Positions 5,609-13,846 of a stretch of DNA of 25,708 nt are shown here, in pieces. This DNA comes from Muribaculaceae bacterium (GTDB taxonomy: Bacteria > Pseudomonadota > Alphaproteobacteria > Rs-D84): the NCBI GenBank assembly GCA_023665245.1, contig JAMPEH010000019.1, forward strand, positions 1 to 25,708, given 5' to 3'. The notes beneath the pieces were generated by a model. The model saw nothing but the letters and a program-made list of their open reading frames with translations, was not told the origin of the DNA and did not search any database. The number at the start of each line of letters is the position of its first letter. Position 1 is the stretch's first letter. A program made the position numbers and the translations under genes.

Positions 5609-5998
5609 GTCTTTATTGCAGAAATGAGTATGAAAGTGCATAGCGTTATACTAAGGATATTTTATGTCAGAAAAAATGGTTGAAAAGAATTTATTATCAC
5701 GAAAGCGATATTTGAAAAAAATTTTCGCACAATAGAATTGCTAGGTTGTAAATATTGTTATGCTGTGAAATTATGGCTGTTCTTATAAAAAAGGAGTGAT
5801 AATCATAAGCGTATATAAATTCATATCTTCAATAATAGCATTCAAAGATTTCTTTTGGAATTATTAACATATGGTTCAAACAAATAAATAACTAAGTACA
5901 ATAGGGTTTGATAAAAAGAAGACACCCTAGTTTTGCAACATTATGTATTTTATCTCTTGCAATTCCCAAATTCCATGATAACATAATATTAGAGCCAA
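5609..5998. other. 390 bases without a convincing gene
   Basis: AT-rich DNA between two terminators. It holds a 23-codon frame from ATG 5664 without a good RBS. It also holds a strong AAAAAGGAG near 5790-5798 followed by a short hydrophobic frame (begins ISVYKFISSIIAF) that lacks a usable start codon except a GTG inside the RBS. The latter may be a decayed small hydrophobic peptide gene. Nothing else was recognised. Confidence 0.5.
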
Positions 5999-6041
5999 AG
6001 AGCCAAGTAGATAGGAATATCCTATCTGCCTGGCTCTTTTT
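5999..6041 (+). terminator. Intrinsic terminator upstream of terS
   Basis: AGAGCCA pairs with TGGCTCT and an inner 8-bp arm AGATAGGA pairs with TCCTATCT around a 3-base loop, with one mismatch between the two helices. A T-run follows at 6037-6041. The inner core resembles that of the terminator at 5573-5600. It sits 29 bases before the TerS start, marking the early/late boundary. Confidence 0.8.
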
Positions 6042-6069
6042 GTATTTATCGGTAAGGAAGGTGGCATAC

Positions 6070-6930
6070 ATGGCAAATAATGAAAAAGTAAATAAAGCGT
6101 TTGCCTTGTATCAGGAGGGCAGGAAGCTAAAGGATATAGCAGCAGAATTGGATGTTCCTGAAGGTACGATAAGGAGCTGGAAGAATCGCTACAAGTGGGA
6201 TAATGGGGAAAGGGAAAGCGTTGCAACGAAACACAAAAACGTTGCAACGCAAAAACGCAACGTTGCAAATGAGCGTTGCAACGGTACAGCCATTATGGAG
6301 GATGCCATAAAGGAAACTTTTGATAATAACGAGCTGACACCACAACAGCAAGTATTCTGTGCACATTATATTAAGACATACAATGCAACCCAAAGTTACA
6401 TAAAAGCATTCGGATGCAGTTATAACGTAGCAAATGCTGAGGGGTATAAACTACTTGTAAATCCTTGTATTGCAAAAGAATTAGACCGCCTGAAAGAGAT
6501 TAAACGCAGGCAGATAGAGTTTGAGGAGACTGATTTAGTTGAATATCATATGAGGATTGCATTTGCAGATATTGGAGATTATCTCACATTTGGCAGCAAG
6601 GATGTGGGCAATGGGATAAAAGAGAATGTGGTAACGCTGAATGCATCAGATACGGTTGATACCCAACTCATTCAGGAAGTAAAGCAGGGAAAAAGCGGTG
6701 TGACAATCAAATTGGCGGACAAGCATAAGTCACTGGAATGGCTTGATAAGCATTTCTTATACAATCCGATGGATAAGCATAAGCAGGAATATGACAGACA
6801 GAAATATGAGCTGGAGCTTCTCAGGCTTGAGATGCAGGTAAAAGATAGTGATATGGCTGCATCTGATGTTGAAGATAATTTCATGGAAGCCTTAAATGCA
6901 GTTGCAGGAGAGGTGTGGTCAGATGGATAA
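6070..6930 (+). CDS. terS: Terminase small subunit
   Basis: ATG 6070 is chosen because GGAAGGTGG lies just upstream and because an earlier in-frame start would place the terminator hairpin inside the gene. The 286-residue protein opens with a helix-turn-helix (LKDIAAELDVPEGTIRSWKN), then a linker with three 7-residue repeats beginning V-A, then the terminase-2 core (LTPQQQVFCAHYI, NATQSYIKAFG, ANAEGYKLLVNP). A coiled C-terminal part follows. TerS recognises the phage packaging site and delivers DNA to TerL. The last bases overlap the TerL start (ATGGATAA). Confidence 0.9.
   Translation: MANNEKVNKAFALYQEGRKLKDIAAELDVPEGTIRSWKNRYKWDNGERESVATKHKNVATQKRNVANERCNGTAIMEDAIKETFDNNELTPQQQVFCAHYIKTYNATQSYIKAFGCSYNVANAEGYKLLVNPCIAKELDRLKEIKRRQIEFEETDLVEYHMRIAFADIGDYLTFGSKDVGNGIKENVVTLNASDTVDTQLIQEVKQGKSGVTIKLADKHKSLEWLDKHFLYNPMDKHKQEYDRQKYELELLRLEMQVKDSDMAASDVEDNFMEALNAVAGEVWSDG
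6219..6283 (+). repeat. CGTTGCAACG palindrome cluster inside terS
   Basis: Three exact CGTTGCAACG palindromes (6219-6228, 6240-6249, 6274-6283) and one near copy with GCAACGTTGC symmetry (6257-6266) occur within 65 bases. The first three GTTGCAA starts are exactly 21 bp apart (6220, 6241, 6262), which is two helical turns and also seven codons. They encode the protein repeats VATKHKN, VATQKRN and VANERCN. The cluster may be a TerS binding/packaging site or only a protein repeat. Confidence 0.7.
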
Positions 6931-8308
6931 TGCGTGGCAGGTTCTTCAAAAAAGGAGGGAAAAGATCAAGGCTAGGGTTATCTCAGTCCATGCACAGAGG
7001 AAAAATAAAGCCAAAAGCGGAGGGTTTAACTTCAAGCCTTTTTCCCGTAAGCAAAAACAGGTTCTGACATGGTGGTGTCCTAACAGCCCGGTTAAAGAAT
7101 GTGACGGAATTATAGCGGATGGGTCCATCCGAAGTGGAAAAACATTAAGTATGTCGCTTTCGTATGTATTCTGGGCAATGGAAACCTTTGACCAAAATAA
7201 CTTTGGCATGGCAGGCAAAACAATAGGTTCTTTTCGGAGAAATGTCATATTTTGGCTTAAGCTGATGCTTAAATCAAGAGGCTATAAAGTAACAGACCAC
7301 AGAAGTGATAATATGCTCAAAATCTCCAAAGGCGAGGTTGTAAACTATTTTTATATTTTCGGTGGAAAAGATGAGCGGTCACAGGATCTGATACAGGGTA
7401 TAACCCTTGCTGGTATGTTATTTGATGAGGTTGCCCTTATGCCTGAAAGCTTTGTAAACCAGGCAACAGGACGATGCTCCGTGTCAGGAAGTAAGTTTTG
7501 GTTTAACTGTAATCCTGATAACCCAAGGCATTGGTTTAAAACAAATTGGATAGACAAGTGCCGATGCAACCTGAGCAAAGAGCAGATTGCGGAATATGAG
7601 AAAAAGGGCGTGGAACTTAAAAACCTTGTATATTTGCATTTTACAATGGATGATAACCTTTCACTTAGTGAGGACATCAAAAAACGATACCGTTCCATGT
7701 ATATGGGAGTATTTTTTAAGCGGTTTATTCTTGGCTTATGGTGTGTTGCGGATGGGCTTGTGTATTCGATGTTTGACGAAAGCAGGCATGTCATACATGG
7801 TAAATGTCCTGAAAGCGGCATGCACGTTGTTTCAGTTGATTATGGTACCGTAAATCCCTTTTCGGCTGGCTTGTGGGGCTTTGACGGGAAAAGGGCCATA
7901 AGGGAAAAGGAGATATACTATAACGGACGGGAAAGAGGAGAACGGATTGACGATGAGGCATATTACAAAAAGCTCAAGGAGCTGATAGGCGATACAAAGA
8001 TAGAGTATATCATAGTTGACCCTTCTGCAGCATCCTTTATTGAAACAATTAAAAAGTATGGTGAGTACATTGTCAAAAAAGCAAATAATGATGTGCTTGA
8101 CGGAATACGTGTGGTAACAACATTTTTGAATAAAGGGAGGCTGCTGATACATGAGAGTTGTACAAACAGCATAGAGGAATTTGGATTATATTGTTGGAAT
8201 GAGGAGAGCGGTGAAGACAAGGTCATAAAGGAAAATGACCATGCGATGGATGATATCAGGTATTTCTGTTACACATTCATGCGTACATGGCTCAGATGGG
8301 AATTTTAG
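6923..8308 (+). CDS. terL: Terminase large subunit
   Basis: ATG 6923 overlaps the TerS stop. The 461-residue protein has the packaging ATPase Walker A GSIRSGKT (residues 67-74) and Walker B LFDE (Asp168-Glu169). It also has the RNase H-like nuclease acidic residues VDYG (Asp306), VDPS (Asp366) and the C-terminal DDIRYF (Asp443/444). It powers DNA translocation into the prohead and cuts the concatemer. Length and motifs match the SPP1/T4-like terminase group with PBSX-family style. It ends inside the leader of the portal gene. Confidence 0.94.
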   Translation: MDNAWQVLQKRREKIKARVISVHAQRKNKAKSGGFNFKPFSRKQKQVLTWWCPNSPVKECDGIIADGSIRSGKTLSMSLSYVFWAMETFDQNNFGMAGKTIGSFRRNVIFWLKLMLKSRGYKVTDHRSDNMLKISKGEVVNYFYIFGGKDERSQDLIQGITLAGMLFDEVALMPESFVNQATGRCSVSGSKFWFNCNPDNPRHWFKTNWIDKCRCNLSKEQIAEYEKKGVELKNLVYLHFTMDDNLSLSEDIKKRYRSMYMGVFFKRFILGLWCVADGLVYSMFDESRHVIHGKCPESGMHVVSVDYGTVNPFSAGLWGFDGKRAIREKEIYYNGRERGERIDDEAYYKKLKELIGDTKIEYIIVDPSAASFIETIKKYGEYIVKKANNDVLDGIRVVTTFLNKGRLLIHESCTNSIEEFGLYCWNEESGEDKVIKENDHAMDDIRYFCYTFMRTWLRWEF

Positions 8309-8319
8309 GAGTGGTTTCT

Positions 8320-9699
8320 ATGGGATTGATAAACTGGTTTAAGGGAGTGATTGATAAGATGTTCAGAAAGGACGCAGAGAAGATATTTGGTATTGACACT
8401 GTTTACTCTGCCAAGATGGAAAATGCAATTATGCTATGGAGTAAAATTGTAGACGGAAAACCTCCGTGGGAAAGTGAGGATGATGATATTGCAAGTATAA
8501 ATTTTGCAAAATTCATAACATCCGATACGGCAAAAAAAATATGCCTTGATATTGACATCAATGTTACAGGGTCAGCAAGGGCGGATTATATCGCAATGGT
8601 TATACAGGATTTAAAGAAAGTGCTTAGGGATAAAGTGGAGGATGCATGTTGTACAGGCGGGATTATGTTTAAGCCGAATGGTTCAAGTGGGACAAGCTGT
8701 ATTGATTATGTTATGCCAAATGAGTTTATTGTAACTGAAAAAAATGCAAATGGAGATATCCGTGGATGTATATTTCTTGATTTTGTCCAAAAAGGTGATA
8801 AGTTTTACAAGCGGTTGGAATATCACAGATTTGTCGGGGATATTTATATGATATCCAATAAGGCGTTTGTAAGCAGGGGAGAAAGCACGCTTGGCAGGGA
8901 AGTGTCATTATCGGCAATTGATGAATGGGTAGATATTGCACCTGAGGTTTTCATTGAAAATTTGGATAAGCCTTTGTTTGCATACTATAAGATGCCATAC
9001 AACAATACAATTGATTTAAACTCACCGCTTGGGGTATCAGTTTTTTCCAATGCTTTGAAAGAATTAAAAGACCTTGATGTTGCATGGAGCCGAAAAAGCG
9101 GGGAGATAGAGGACAGTAAGCATATGACAATCATGTCACCATCGGTTATTCAATATGCAAATCACCATAAGCAGAAGCTTCCACGATTTGTAAAGGGTAT
9201 GGATATGGATGTCAATGGTGAGACGATACACGAGCATGTTGCAACGCTGCTTACGGAGCAGAGAATTAATGACATCAACAGTATTCTTGCAATGATATCG
9301 ACAAAATGCGGATTTAGTCAGGGCGAGTTTTGCCTGGACCCACGTACAGGAATGGTTACTGCAACGCAGGTAGAGGCTGACGACCGTGAAACAATTGAGA
9401 CAATTAAGGATATGAGGGACGCCCTAAAAGATACCCTTGAGCATTTAATATATATCATAAATGCATACTGTTCCCTGTATGGATATGCACCAGTGGGAGT
9501 TTATGAAACGAGCTATTCATTTGGTGACCTTACATACAATTGGGAGGAGGATAGGGCGAGGCACTGGCAGTATGTACAGCAGGGCAAATTCCCATTGTGG
9601 CGGTATTATGTAATGTTTGAAGGTATGTCTGAGGATGAAGCAAAAGAACTGGTTGCGGAAGCACAGGAAGAAAATAATCAGAAGGGATTGTTTGAATAA
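8320..9699 (+). CDS. Portal protein (SPP1 gp6-like)
   Basis: ATG 8320 has TTAGGAG at 8306-8311; an upstream in-frame ATG at 8287 inside terL has no RBS. The 459 residues show the phage portal pattern: N-terminal ISDK-type helices, a central W-S-R-K-S-G-E-I-E-D-S-K-H region, and a long C-terminal helix rich in E/D (MRDALKDTLEHLIYIINAY), ending ELVAEAQEEN. It forms the 12-subunit ring at one capsid vertex through which DNA passes. Order TerL-portal-minor head is standard. Confidence 0.88.
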   Translation: MGLINWFKGVIDKMFRKDAEKIFGIDTVYSAKMENAIMLWSKIVDGKPPWESEDDDIASINFAKFITSDTAKKICLDIDINVTGSARADYIAMVIQDLKKVLRDKVEDACCTGGIMFKPNGSSGTSCIDYVMPNEFIVTEKNANGDIRGCIFLDFVQKGDKFYKRLEYHRFVGDIYMISNKAFVSRGESTLGREVSLSAIDEWVDIAPEVFIENLDKPLFAYYKMPYNNTIDLNSPLGVSVFSNALKELKDLDVAWSRKSGEIEDSKHMTIMSPSVIQYANHHKQKLPRFVKGMDMDVNGETIHEHVATLLTEQRINDINSILAMISTKCGFSQGEFCLDPRTGMVTATQVEADDRETIETIKDMRDALKDTLEHLIYIINAYCSLYGYAPVGVYETSYSFGDLTYNWEEDRARHWQYVQQGKFPLWRYYVMFEGMSEDEAKELVAEAQEENNQKGLFE

Positions 9700-11523
9700 A
9701 TGTTAGACCCTCAATACTTATGGTATGTAGCGGATCAGGTTATTGATATTTGGGATGAACTGAACGAATGGGCAATAAAAGACATAGCGGAACGTATTAT
9801 GATGGCAGAACTGTATGATTATGATAAGCTCCCTGGTACAGCAAGGTGGAGGGCATGGCTGTTAAGGCAGTCAGGCATGTATTATGATGAAATGGTATCA
9901 AAGGTAGCAAAGCTTTCCCATAGGTCAGAGGTTGCCGTACAGAATTTGTTTGTTGAAGCTGGTCTTATGTCCGTGGAAAATGATGCCTCAATATATAAAC
10001 GGCATAATATTGAGGTGCCTGATATCCGCAAGGATAAGCGGTTAACCCAAATCTTGGAAGGTACATATAACCAAACAAACGGTGAATTAAAGAACTTTAC
10101 AAGAACGACAATTGACGCTGGAAACAAATTAATGATTGATACCTTAGACAGGGCATACTTCGGTGTTAAAACAGGGCATAAATCATATTCCGAAGCCATA
10201 AAGGAAGCCATCGATACCACATCAAAAGCAGGACTTACCGTAACATATCCATCAGGGCACAAAGATACAATTGAAGTTGCAGTCAGGCGGGCTGTTATGA
10301 CTGGTTTAAATCAGGGGACCGCAAAAATATCAATTGCAAATTGTGAGAAGCTTGGTGCAGAGTATGTTGTTATATCTGCCCACGAAGGAGCGAGAACCTC
10401 TGACAATCCCATTGCCAACCATTTAGGCTGGCAGGGGAAGATATATAAGCTGCAGGGGAGCACCGAGCAATATCCAAACTTGGAAGACGCTACGGGATTT
10501 CCCAATAATCCCCTCGGACTATGCGGCTATAACTGCAGGCATAATTTATATCCTCATTTTCTTGGCGACCCAAACCCGTGGGAAGATATAGCAAAAAAAG
10601 CTGAAGAAAATAAGGAAAGTTATGAAATAGCCCAAAAGCAGCATCAGATGGAAAGAGTAATCAGAAAGAGTAAGCAACAGTTACTTGGATATCAGACTGG
10701 AATAGATAACTGTGTGGATGAAAAAACAAAGTATGAGCTCCAAATGGAACATGACCGTTTGGCAAATCGTCTGCAAAGGCAAAATAAAGCATATAATATG
10801 TTTTGTAAGGAACATGACCTTGTAAAAGAAAGCGACAGGCTGAGAGTAGCAGGATGGAATAGAGACACGGCTAATAAGGCAAGGAGCGGTGCAAGTAGAT
10901 ATAACAAGGACGATAAAGCAGTAGCGGTATCTGAGAACAATACAAGAAAAGAGGTTCTATACAATAGTCAGTATGATTATAGCATTAAGTTAAATGGATA
11001 TAGTGATGAGGTAAATAAAGGATTATCCAAGGCAGCAGAGAACGTTGCCAAATATGGCAGCAGGGATAATTACGAGTATATGCAGCTTGTAGATTTAAAT
11101 AGTGGTAAGTTAGAAAAACTCATTACCGACAAAGACCGTTCCAGTGTTGGTGGAGAGAATTTTTGGCAGTTTATCAAAGAACATAAAGATACGGATTATG
11201 CATTTGTACATAATCATAATACTGACAGTGCCTTTTCGGAAACGGACATGCGGACGCTTTTGACAACGGAGAATGTAAAAATAATGATTGCGGTAAGAAA
11301 TGATGCCATAATATATATTGCAGAACGTGAAGGCGAAATACTTAAAGATGCTATCTTCGATAGGCGGTATAAAGAAGATATAAATGAGTTGAATGTTAAA
11401 TGTAGAAACGGTATAATTACAGTAGCTGAAAGAACACGTTTGAGAGAAGAAATTATAGTGGAAAATTTATTACGGGATTATACCAAACAGAAAGGATTAT
11501 ATGAGATAAATGGAAAGAAATAG
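9700..11523 (+). CDS. Minor capsid protein with C-terminal JAMM-like domain
   Basis: ATG 9700 starts one base after the portal stop. Residues about 1-300 are the phage minor capsid protein 2 / MuF-type head domain, recognised by ISAHEGARTSDNPIANHL, WQGKIY and LGLCGYNCRHNLYPHF. A helical, charged linker (about 300-420) leads to a domain at about 430-560. Its Glu459, HNH at 504-506, Ser513 and Asp516 reproduce the E / H-x-H / S-x-x-D metal site of JAMM/MPN proteins, although the H-to-S spacing is one residue shorter than usual and the Pro after H-x-H is Asn. Such domains cleave isopeptide bonds, and they also occur as C-terminal effectors of MuF polymorphic proteins that enter cells with phage DNA. 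The family core alone is about 300-350 residues, so this is an extended version. Confidence 0.85.
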   Translation: MLDPQYLWYVADQVIDIWDELNEWAIKDIAERIMMAELYDYDKLPGTARWRAWLLRQSGMYYDEMVSKVAKLSHRSEVAVQNLFVEAGLMSVENDASIYKRHNIEVPDIRKDKRLTQILEGTYNQTNGELKNFTRTTIDAGNKLMIDTLDRAYFGVKTGHKSYSEAIKEAIDTTSKAGLTVTYPSGHKDTIEVAVRRAVMTGLNQGTAKISIANCEKLGAEYVVISAHEGARTSDNPIANHLGWQGKIYKLQGSTEQYPNLEDATGFPNNPLGLCGYNCRHNLYPHFLGDPNPWEDIAKKAEENKESYEIAQKQHQMERVIRKSKQQLLGYQTGIDNCVDEKTKYELQMEHDRLANRLQRQNKAYNMFCKEHDLVKESDRLRVAGWNRDTANKARSGASRYNKDDKAVAVSENNTRKEVLYNSQYDYSIKLNGYSDEVNKGLSKAAENVAKYGSRDNYEYMQLVDLNSGKLEKLITDKDRSSVGGENFWQFIKEHKDTDYAFVHNHNTDSAFSETDMRTLLTTENVKIMIAVRNDAIIYIAEREGEILKDAIFDRRYKEDINELNVKCRNGIITVAERTRLREEIIVENLLRDYTKQKGLYEINGKK

Positions 11524-11683
11524 TTGGGCGACACCTACATTGCAAGAAGTTCCTTTTTGGAGGGATGATATGACTGCTGATGAATATGAGGATGAACGGA
11601 CATATTATCTTGAACATTATGACGATGTTAAAAACGGAACATATATACCATTATGGAAACAGGAAGATAGGAATATAATTTAG
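11510..11683 (+). CDS. Small acidic protein, possible immunity partner (57 aa)
   Basis: ATG 11510 lies inside the end of the minor capsid gene (14-base overlap), with AAAGGA about 13 bases upstream, and reads to TAG at 11681-11683. The product begins MERNSWATPTLQEVPFW and is strongly acidic, with about 15 Asp/Glu against about 6 basic residues, and many Tyr and Trp. No family was recognised. Overlap with a gene carrying a C-terminal effector-like domain, and its acidic nature, fit an immunity or chaperone protein for that domain. This role is inferred from context. Confidence 0.55.
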   Translation: MERNSWATPTLQEVPFWRDDMTADEYEDERTYYLEHYDDVKNGTYIPLWKQEDRNII

Positions 11684-11722
11684 GGTATGCAATAAGTATT
11701 TTGAAATAATTTAAAATTTTAC

Positions 11723-11750
11723 TTGACGGCTGAAAATCCCATGATAATAT
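11723..11750 (+). promoter_or_regulatory. Promoter of the Cys-rich KTR gene
   Basis: TTGACG (11723-11728) and TAATAT (11745-11750) are separated by 16 bp. A near-palindrome ATGATAATATCAT overlaps the -10. It gives the following small gene its own transcription, independent of the late operon. Confidence 0.5.
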
Positions 11751-11775
11751 CATAATTATAAAATGATTTTTGGGG

Positions 11776-11937
11776 ATGATAAAATTGAATAATACCCATT
11801 TCAGATGGTTTTCCTGCCCACGCTGTGGCAATCCGAAAATGTTAAAGCTTAGGAACGACACTAAGCTGATTAACTTTCCCGGTTATTGCAAGAAGTGTAA
11901 GGTAACCAGCATTATTACAGAGCCTAGAGCCAATTAG
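11776..11937 (+). CDS. Cysteine-rich KTR family protein (53 aa)
   Basis: Read from ATG 11776 (TTG 11785 after GGGGATGAT is an alternative) to TAG at 11935-11937. The pattern F-R-W-F-S-C-P-R-C-G, then L-K-L-R-N-D-T-K-L-I-N-F-P, then Y-C-K-K-C-K is that of the Cys_rich_KTR family, small zinc-ribbon proteins common on mobile elements of Firmicutes. The two CxxC pairs should bind one zinc. It is bounded by its own promoter and terminator, so it behaves as a moron inserted in the head operon. The function of the family is not known to me. Confidence 0.82.
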   Translation: MIKLNNTHFRWFSCPRCGNPKMLKLRNDTKLINFPGYCKKCKVTSIITEPRAN

Positions 11938-11973
11938 CAGAAACGTAAGTTATTTGCTGATTGGCTCTTTTTT
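11927..11973 (+). terminator. Terminator overlapping the end of the KTR gene
   Basis: GAGCCAATTAGCA (11927-11939) pairs with TGCTGATTGGCTC (11955-11967) with one wobble, a 15-base loop and a T-run to 11973. The left arm contains the KTR stop codon. Late transcription from the left must read through it to reach the capsid genes, or be restarted downstream. Confidence 0.78.
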
Positions 11974-11992
11974 ACTTTATATCCTCCTATTA

Positions 11993-12061
11993 GTGTATGG
12001 CGTGCATATCGGTTTGCTGTTTCCTCTCAGACAGTGTGGGGTTCGAGTCCCCACATGCATA
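11993..12061 (+). tRNA. tRNA-like sequence or degenerate tRNA
   Basis: A textbook T-arm is present: TGGGG, the loop TTCGAGT and CCCCA (12037-12053). The following CATGCAT (12054-12060) pairs with GTGTATG at 11993-11999 over seven pairs, two of them wobble, and A12061 could be the discriminator. No CCA follows. The rest is only about 37 bases: a 3-bp D-like stem (GCA/TGC, loop with GG) and a stem CTGTTT/AGACAG with a 6-base loop. No normal 7-base anticodon loop forms, so decoding function is doubtful. It may be a decayed tRNA-Glu(CTC)-like gene, a tRNA 3'-end att relic, or a structured leader. Confidence 0.38.
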
Positions 12062-12136
12062 TTACCGGCACGGGTATAAGTGCAAACCCATATTCCTGAC
12101 GTGGAATTAAAAATAACGGTAGAAGGGAGTAACAAA

Positions 12137-12763
12137 ATGAAGAATATTGAGGAGATACTGGAGCAGTTCGGTCTTAAGGTACCTGAGGGCAAGGAAACAG
12201 AGTTTAAAAAGGTACTGCATGAAAATTATAAAACAATAGCCGAGTATGACAAAAAGGTATCAAGATTAGAAACGGAACGTGATGGCTATAAGGAAAAGCT
12301 TGAGACGGCAGAGACAACCCTGAAAGGTTTTGAGGGTGTTGACATGGATGCAATAAAAACGGAGCTTGACACCTACAAAGCAAAGGTAAAAGAGCAGGAA
12401 GATACTTATAATAAGGCACTTTATGACAGGGATTTCAAGGATGCCCTGAATGCTGCCATTTCAGATATTAAGTTCAGTTCCGAAGCGGCAAAGAAGTCTG
12501 TGGTTTCTGATATCAAGGCGGCAGGGTTAAAGCTTATTGATGGGAAAATCATGGGGCTAAATGATTTTATTGCAGCATGTAAGGAGAAGGATGCCTCTGC
12601 TTTTATTGATGAGGCGGAGGAAAGCTTAAAAAACAGCCAGGCAAAGTTTTCCAGTCCCATGAAAACAAGCAGCAGAAAGCCGACTATGTCCGAATTGATG
12701 AAGATGAAGAATGAAAATCCGAACTTGGATATATCCGAGTTTGTGACGAACAAAAAGGAGTGA
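12137..12763 (+). CDS. Capsid scaffolding protein (GP20 family)
   Basis: ATG 12137 has AAGGGAG upstream. The 208-residue protein is acidic and almost wholly helical, opening with MKNIEEILEQFGL. A coiled coil runs over about 30-105 (YDKKVSRLETERDGYKEKLE and on), followed by ALYDRDFKDALNAAI and a G-L-N-D-F-I-A-A-C-K motif of phage GP20-type scaffolds. It guides major capsid assembly and leaves the prohead before packaging. Position just before the major capsid gene supports this. Confidence 0.86.
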   Translation: MKNIEEILEQFGLKVPEGKETEFKKVLHENYKTIAEYDKKVSRLETERDGYKEKLETAETTLKGFEGVDMDAIKTELDTYKAKVKEQEDTYNKALYDRDFKDALNAAISDIKFSSEAAKKSVVSDIKAAGLKLIDGKIMGLNDFIAACKEKDASAFIDEAEESLKNSQAKFSSPMKTSSRKPTMSELMKMKNENPNLDISEFVTNKKE

Positions 12764-12769
12764 TAACAA

Positions 12770-13846
12770 ATGGCATTATTTGATGCAAAGAATTTTAATG
12801 GTGAGGTATTTGGGGCTTATGTCGAACAGACAGAGAACTTAAATAGAAATGAGCTACTCAAAAGCGGAGCAATTGTGGAAAAGCCGCAGTATGCTGCCAT
12901 GCTGCCTGATCAGGTTGGAGGCAATTACATTACCGTACCGATTAAGGCAAAAATCAATGGTGATACGGTAAATTATGACGGTGGTACAGATATTAAGGCA
13001 GTAAGCCGTGCTACATATACACATGGACGAATTGTGGTAGGACGTGCCCAGGGATGGACGGAAAAGGATTTTACGTCTGATATTACGGGCGAGGACTTTC
13101 TTCCTGCGGCAAACGAAATTGCCGAGTTTTGGGATGATGTTGACCAAAAGACCATACTTGCTGTTTTGAAGGGTGTGTTCTCAATGACAGATAAGAAGAG
13201 CTTGGAGTTTGTCAATGGACATACTTATGACATATCAAACGAGGCAACAGGAAATACATTCGATGAGACAACGCTGAATACAGCAATGCAGCAGGCACTC
13301 GGTGACAACAAGGCGAAGTTTTCATGTACGATAATGCATTCGGCAGTGGCGACACATTTGGAGAACCTTAAGCTGCTTGCATACATGAAGTATACGGATA
13401 AGGACGGCATTGAAAGAGACCTTGCACTTGCAACACTCAATGGACGTACTGTACTTGTCGATGACAATATGCCTACGGAGGTTGTTGAGGCAGTGGAGGG
13501 AAACGAGTCGGAAGGTATTGCCGCACAGGAGGGCTATACAAAATATACAACCTATGTACTTGGAAATGGTGCAATTGAGTATACAAACTGCGGAGCCAAG
13601 AAGCCGTATTCCATGAGTGAAAATGAGTCGAAGAATGGTGGCGAGACTACACTGTGGAGCCGGCAGAGGAAGATTTTTTCACCATACGGCATTTCATTCA
13701 AGAATACAAATATTATGTCTCCGACAGATGCCCAGCTTGAGGACGGAAAAAACTGGACCTTGGCTAACAGCAATGAGGGGGATGCGAAAGCATCATATTT
13801 CCCTCACAAGGCAATTCCGATTGCGAGAATTATTACAAGGGGCTAG
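12770..13846 (+). CDS. Major capsid protein
   Basis: ATG 12770 follows AAAGGAGTGAT, six bases after the scaffold stop. The 358 residues show a capsid pattern: N-terminal ALFDAKNFNGEVF, GGNYITVPIKAKI, an E-loop-like region, AEFWDDVDQKTILAVLKG as the spine helix, and LNGRTVLVDDNMP near the A domain. It ends with a C-terminal region typical of Listeria A118/SPP1-like HK97-fold capsids (SYFPHKAIPIARIITRG). It builds the icosahedral shell. Confidence 0.9.
   Translation: MALFDAKNFNGEVFGAYVEQTENLNRNELLKSGAIVEKPQYAAMLPDQVGGNYITVPIKAKINGDTVNYDGGTDIKAVSRATYTHGRIVVGRAQGWTEKDFTSDITGEDFLPAANEIAEFWDDVDQKTILAVLKGVFSMTDKKSLEFVNGHTYDISNEATGNTFDETTLNTAMQQALGDNKAKFSCTIMHSAVATHLENLKLLAYMKYTDKDGIERDLALATLNGRTVLVDDNMPTEVVEAVEGNESEGIAAQEGYTKYTTYVLGNGAIEYTNCGAKKPYSMSENESKNGGETTLWSRQRKIFSPYGISFKNTNIMSPTDAQLEDGKNWTLANSNEGDAKASYFPHKAIPIARIITRG

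Noticed and set aside
5908..6069. N-terminal extension of TerS upstream of ATG 6070
   Set aside because: The frame is open but would encode a terminator hairpin and has no RBS; GGAAGGTGG sits directly before ATG 6070.
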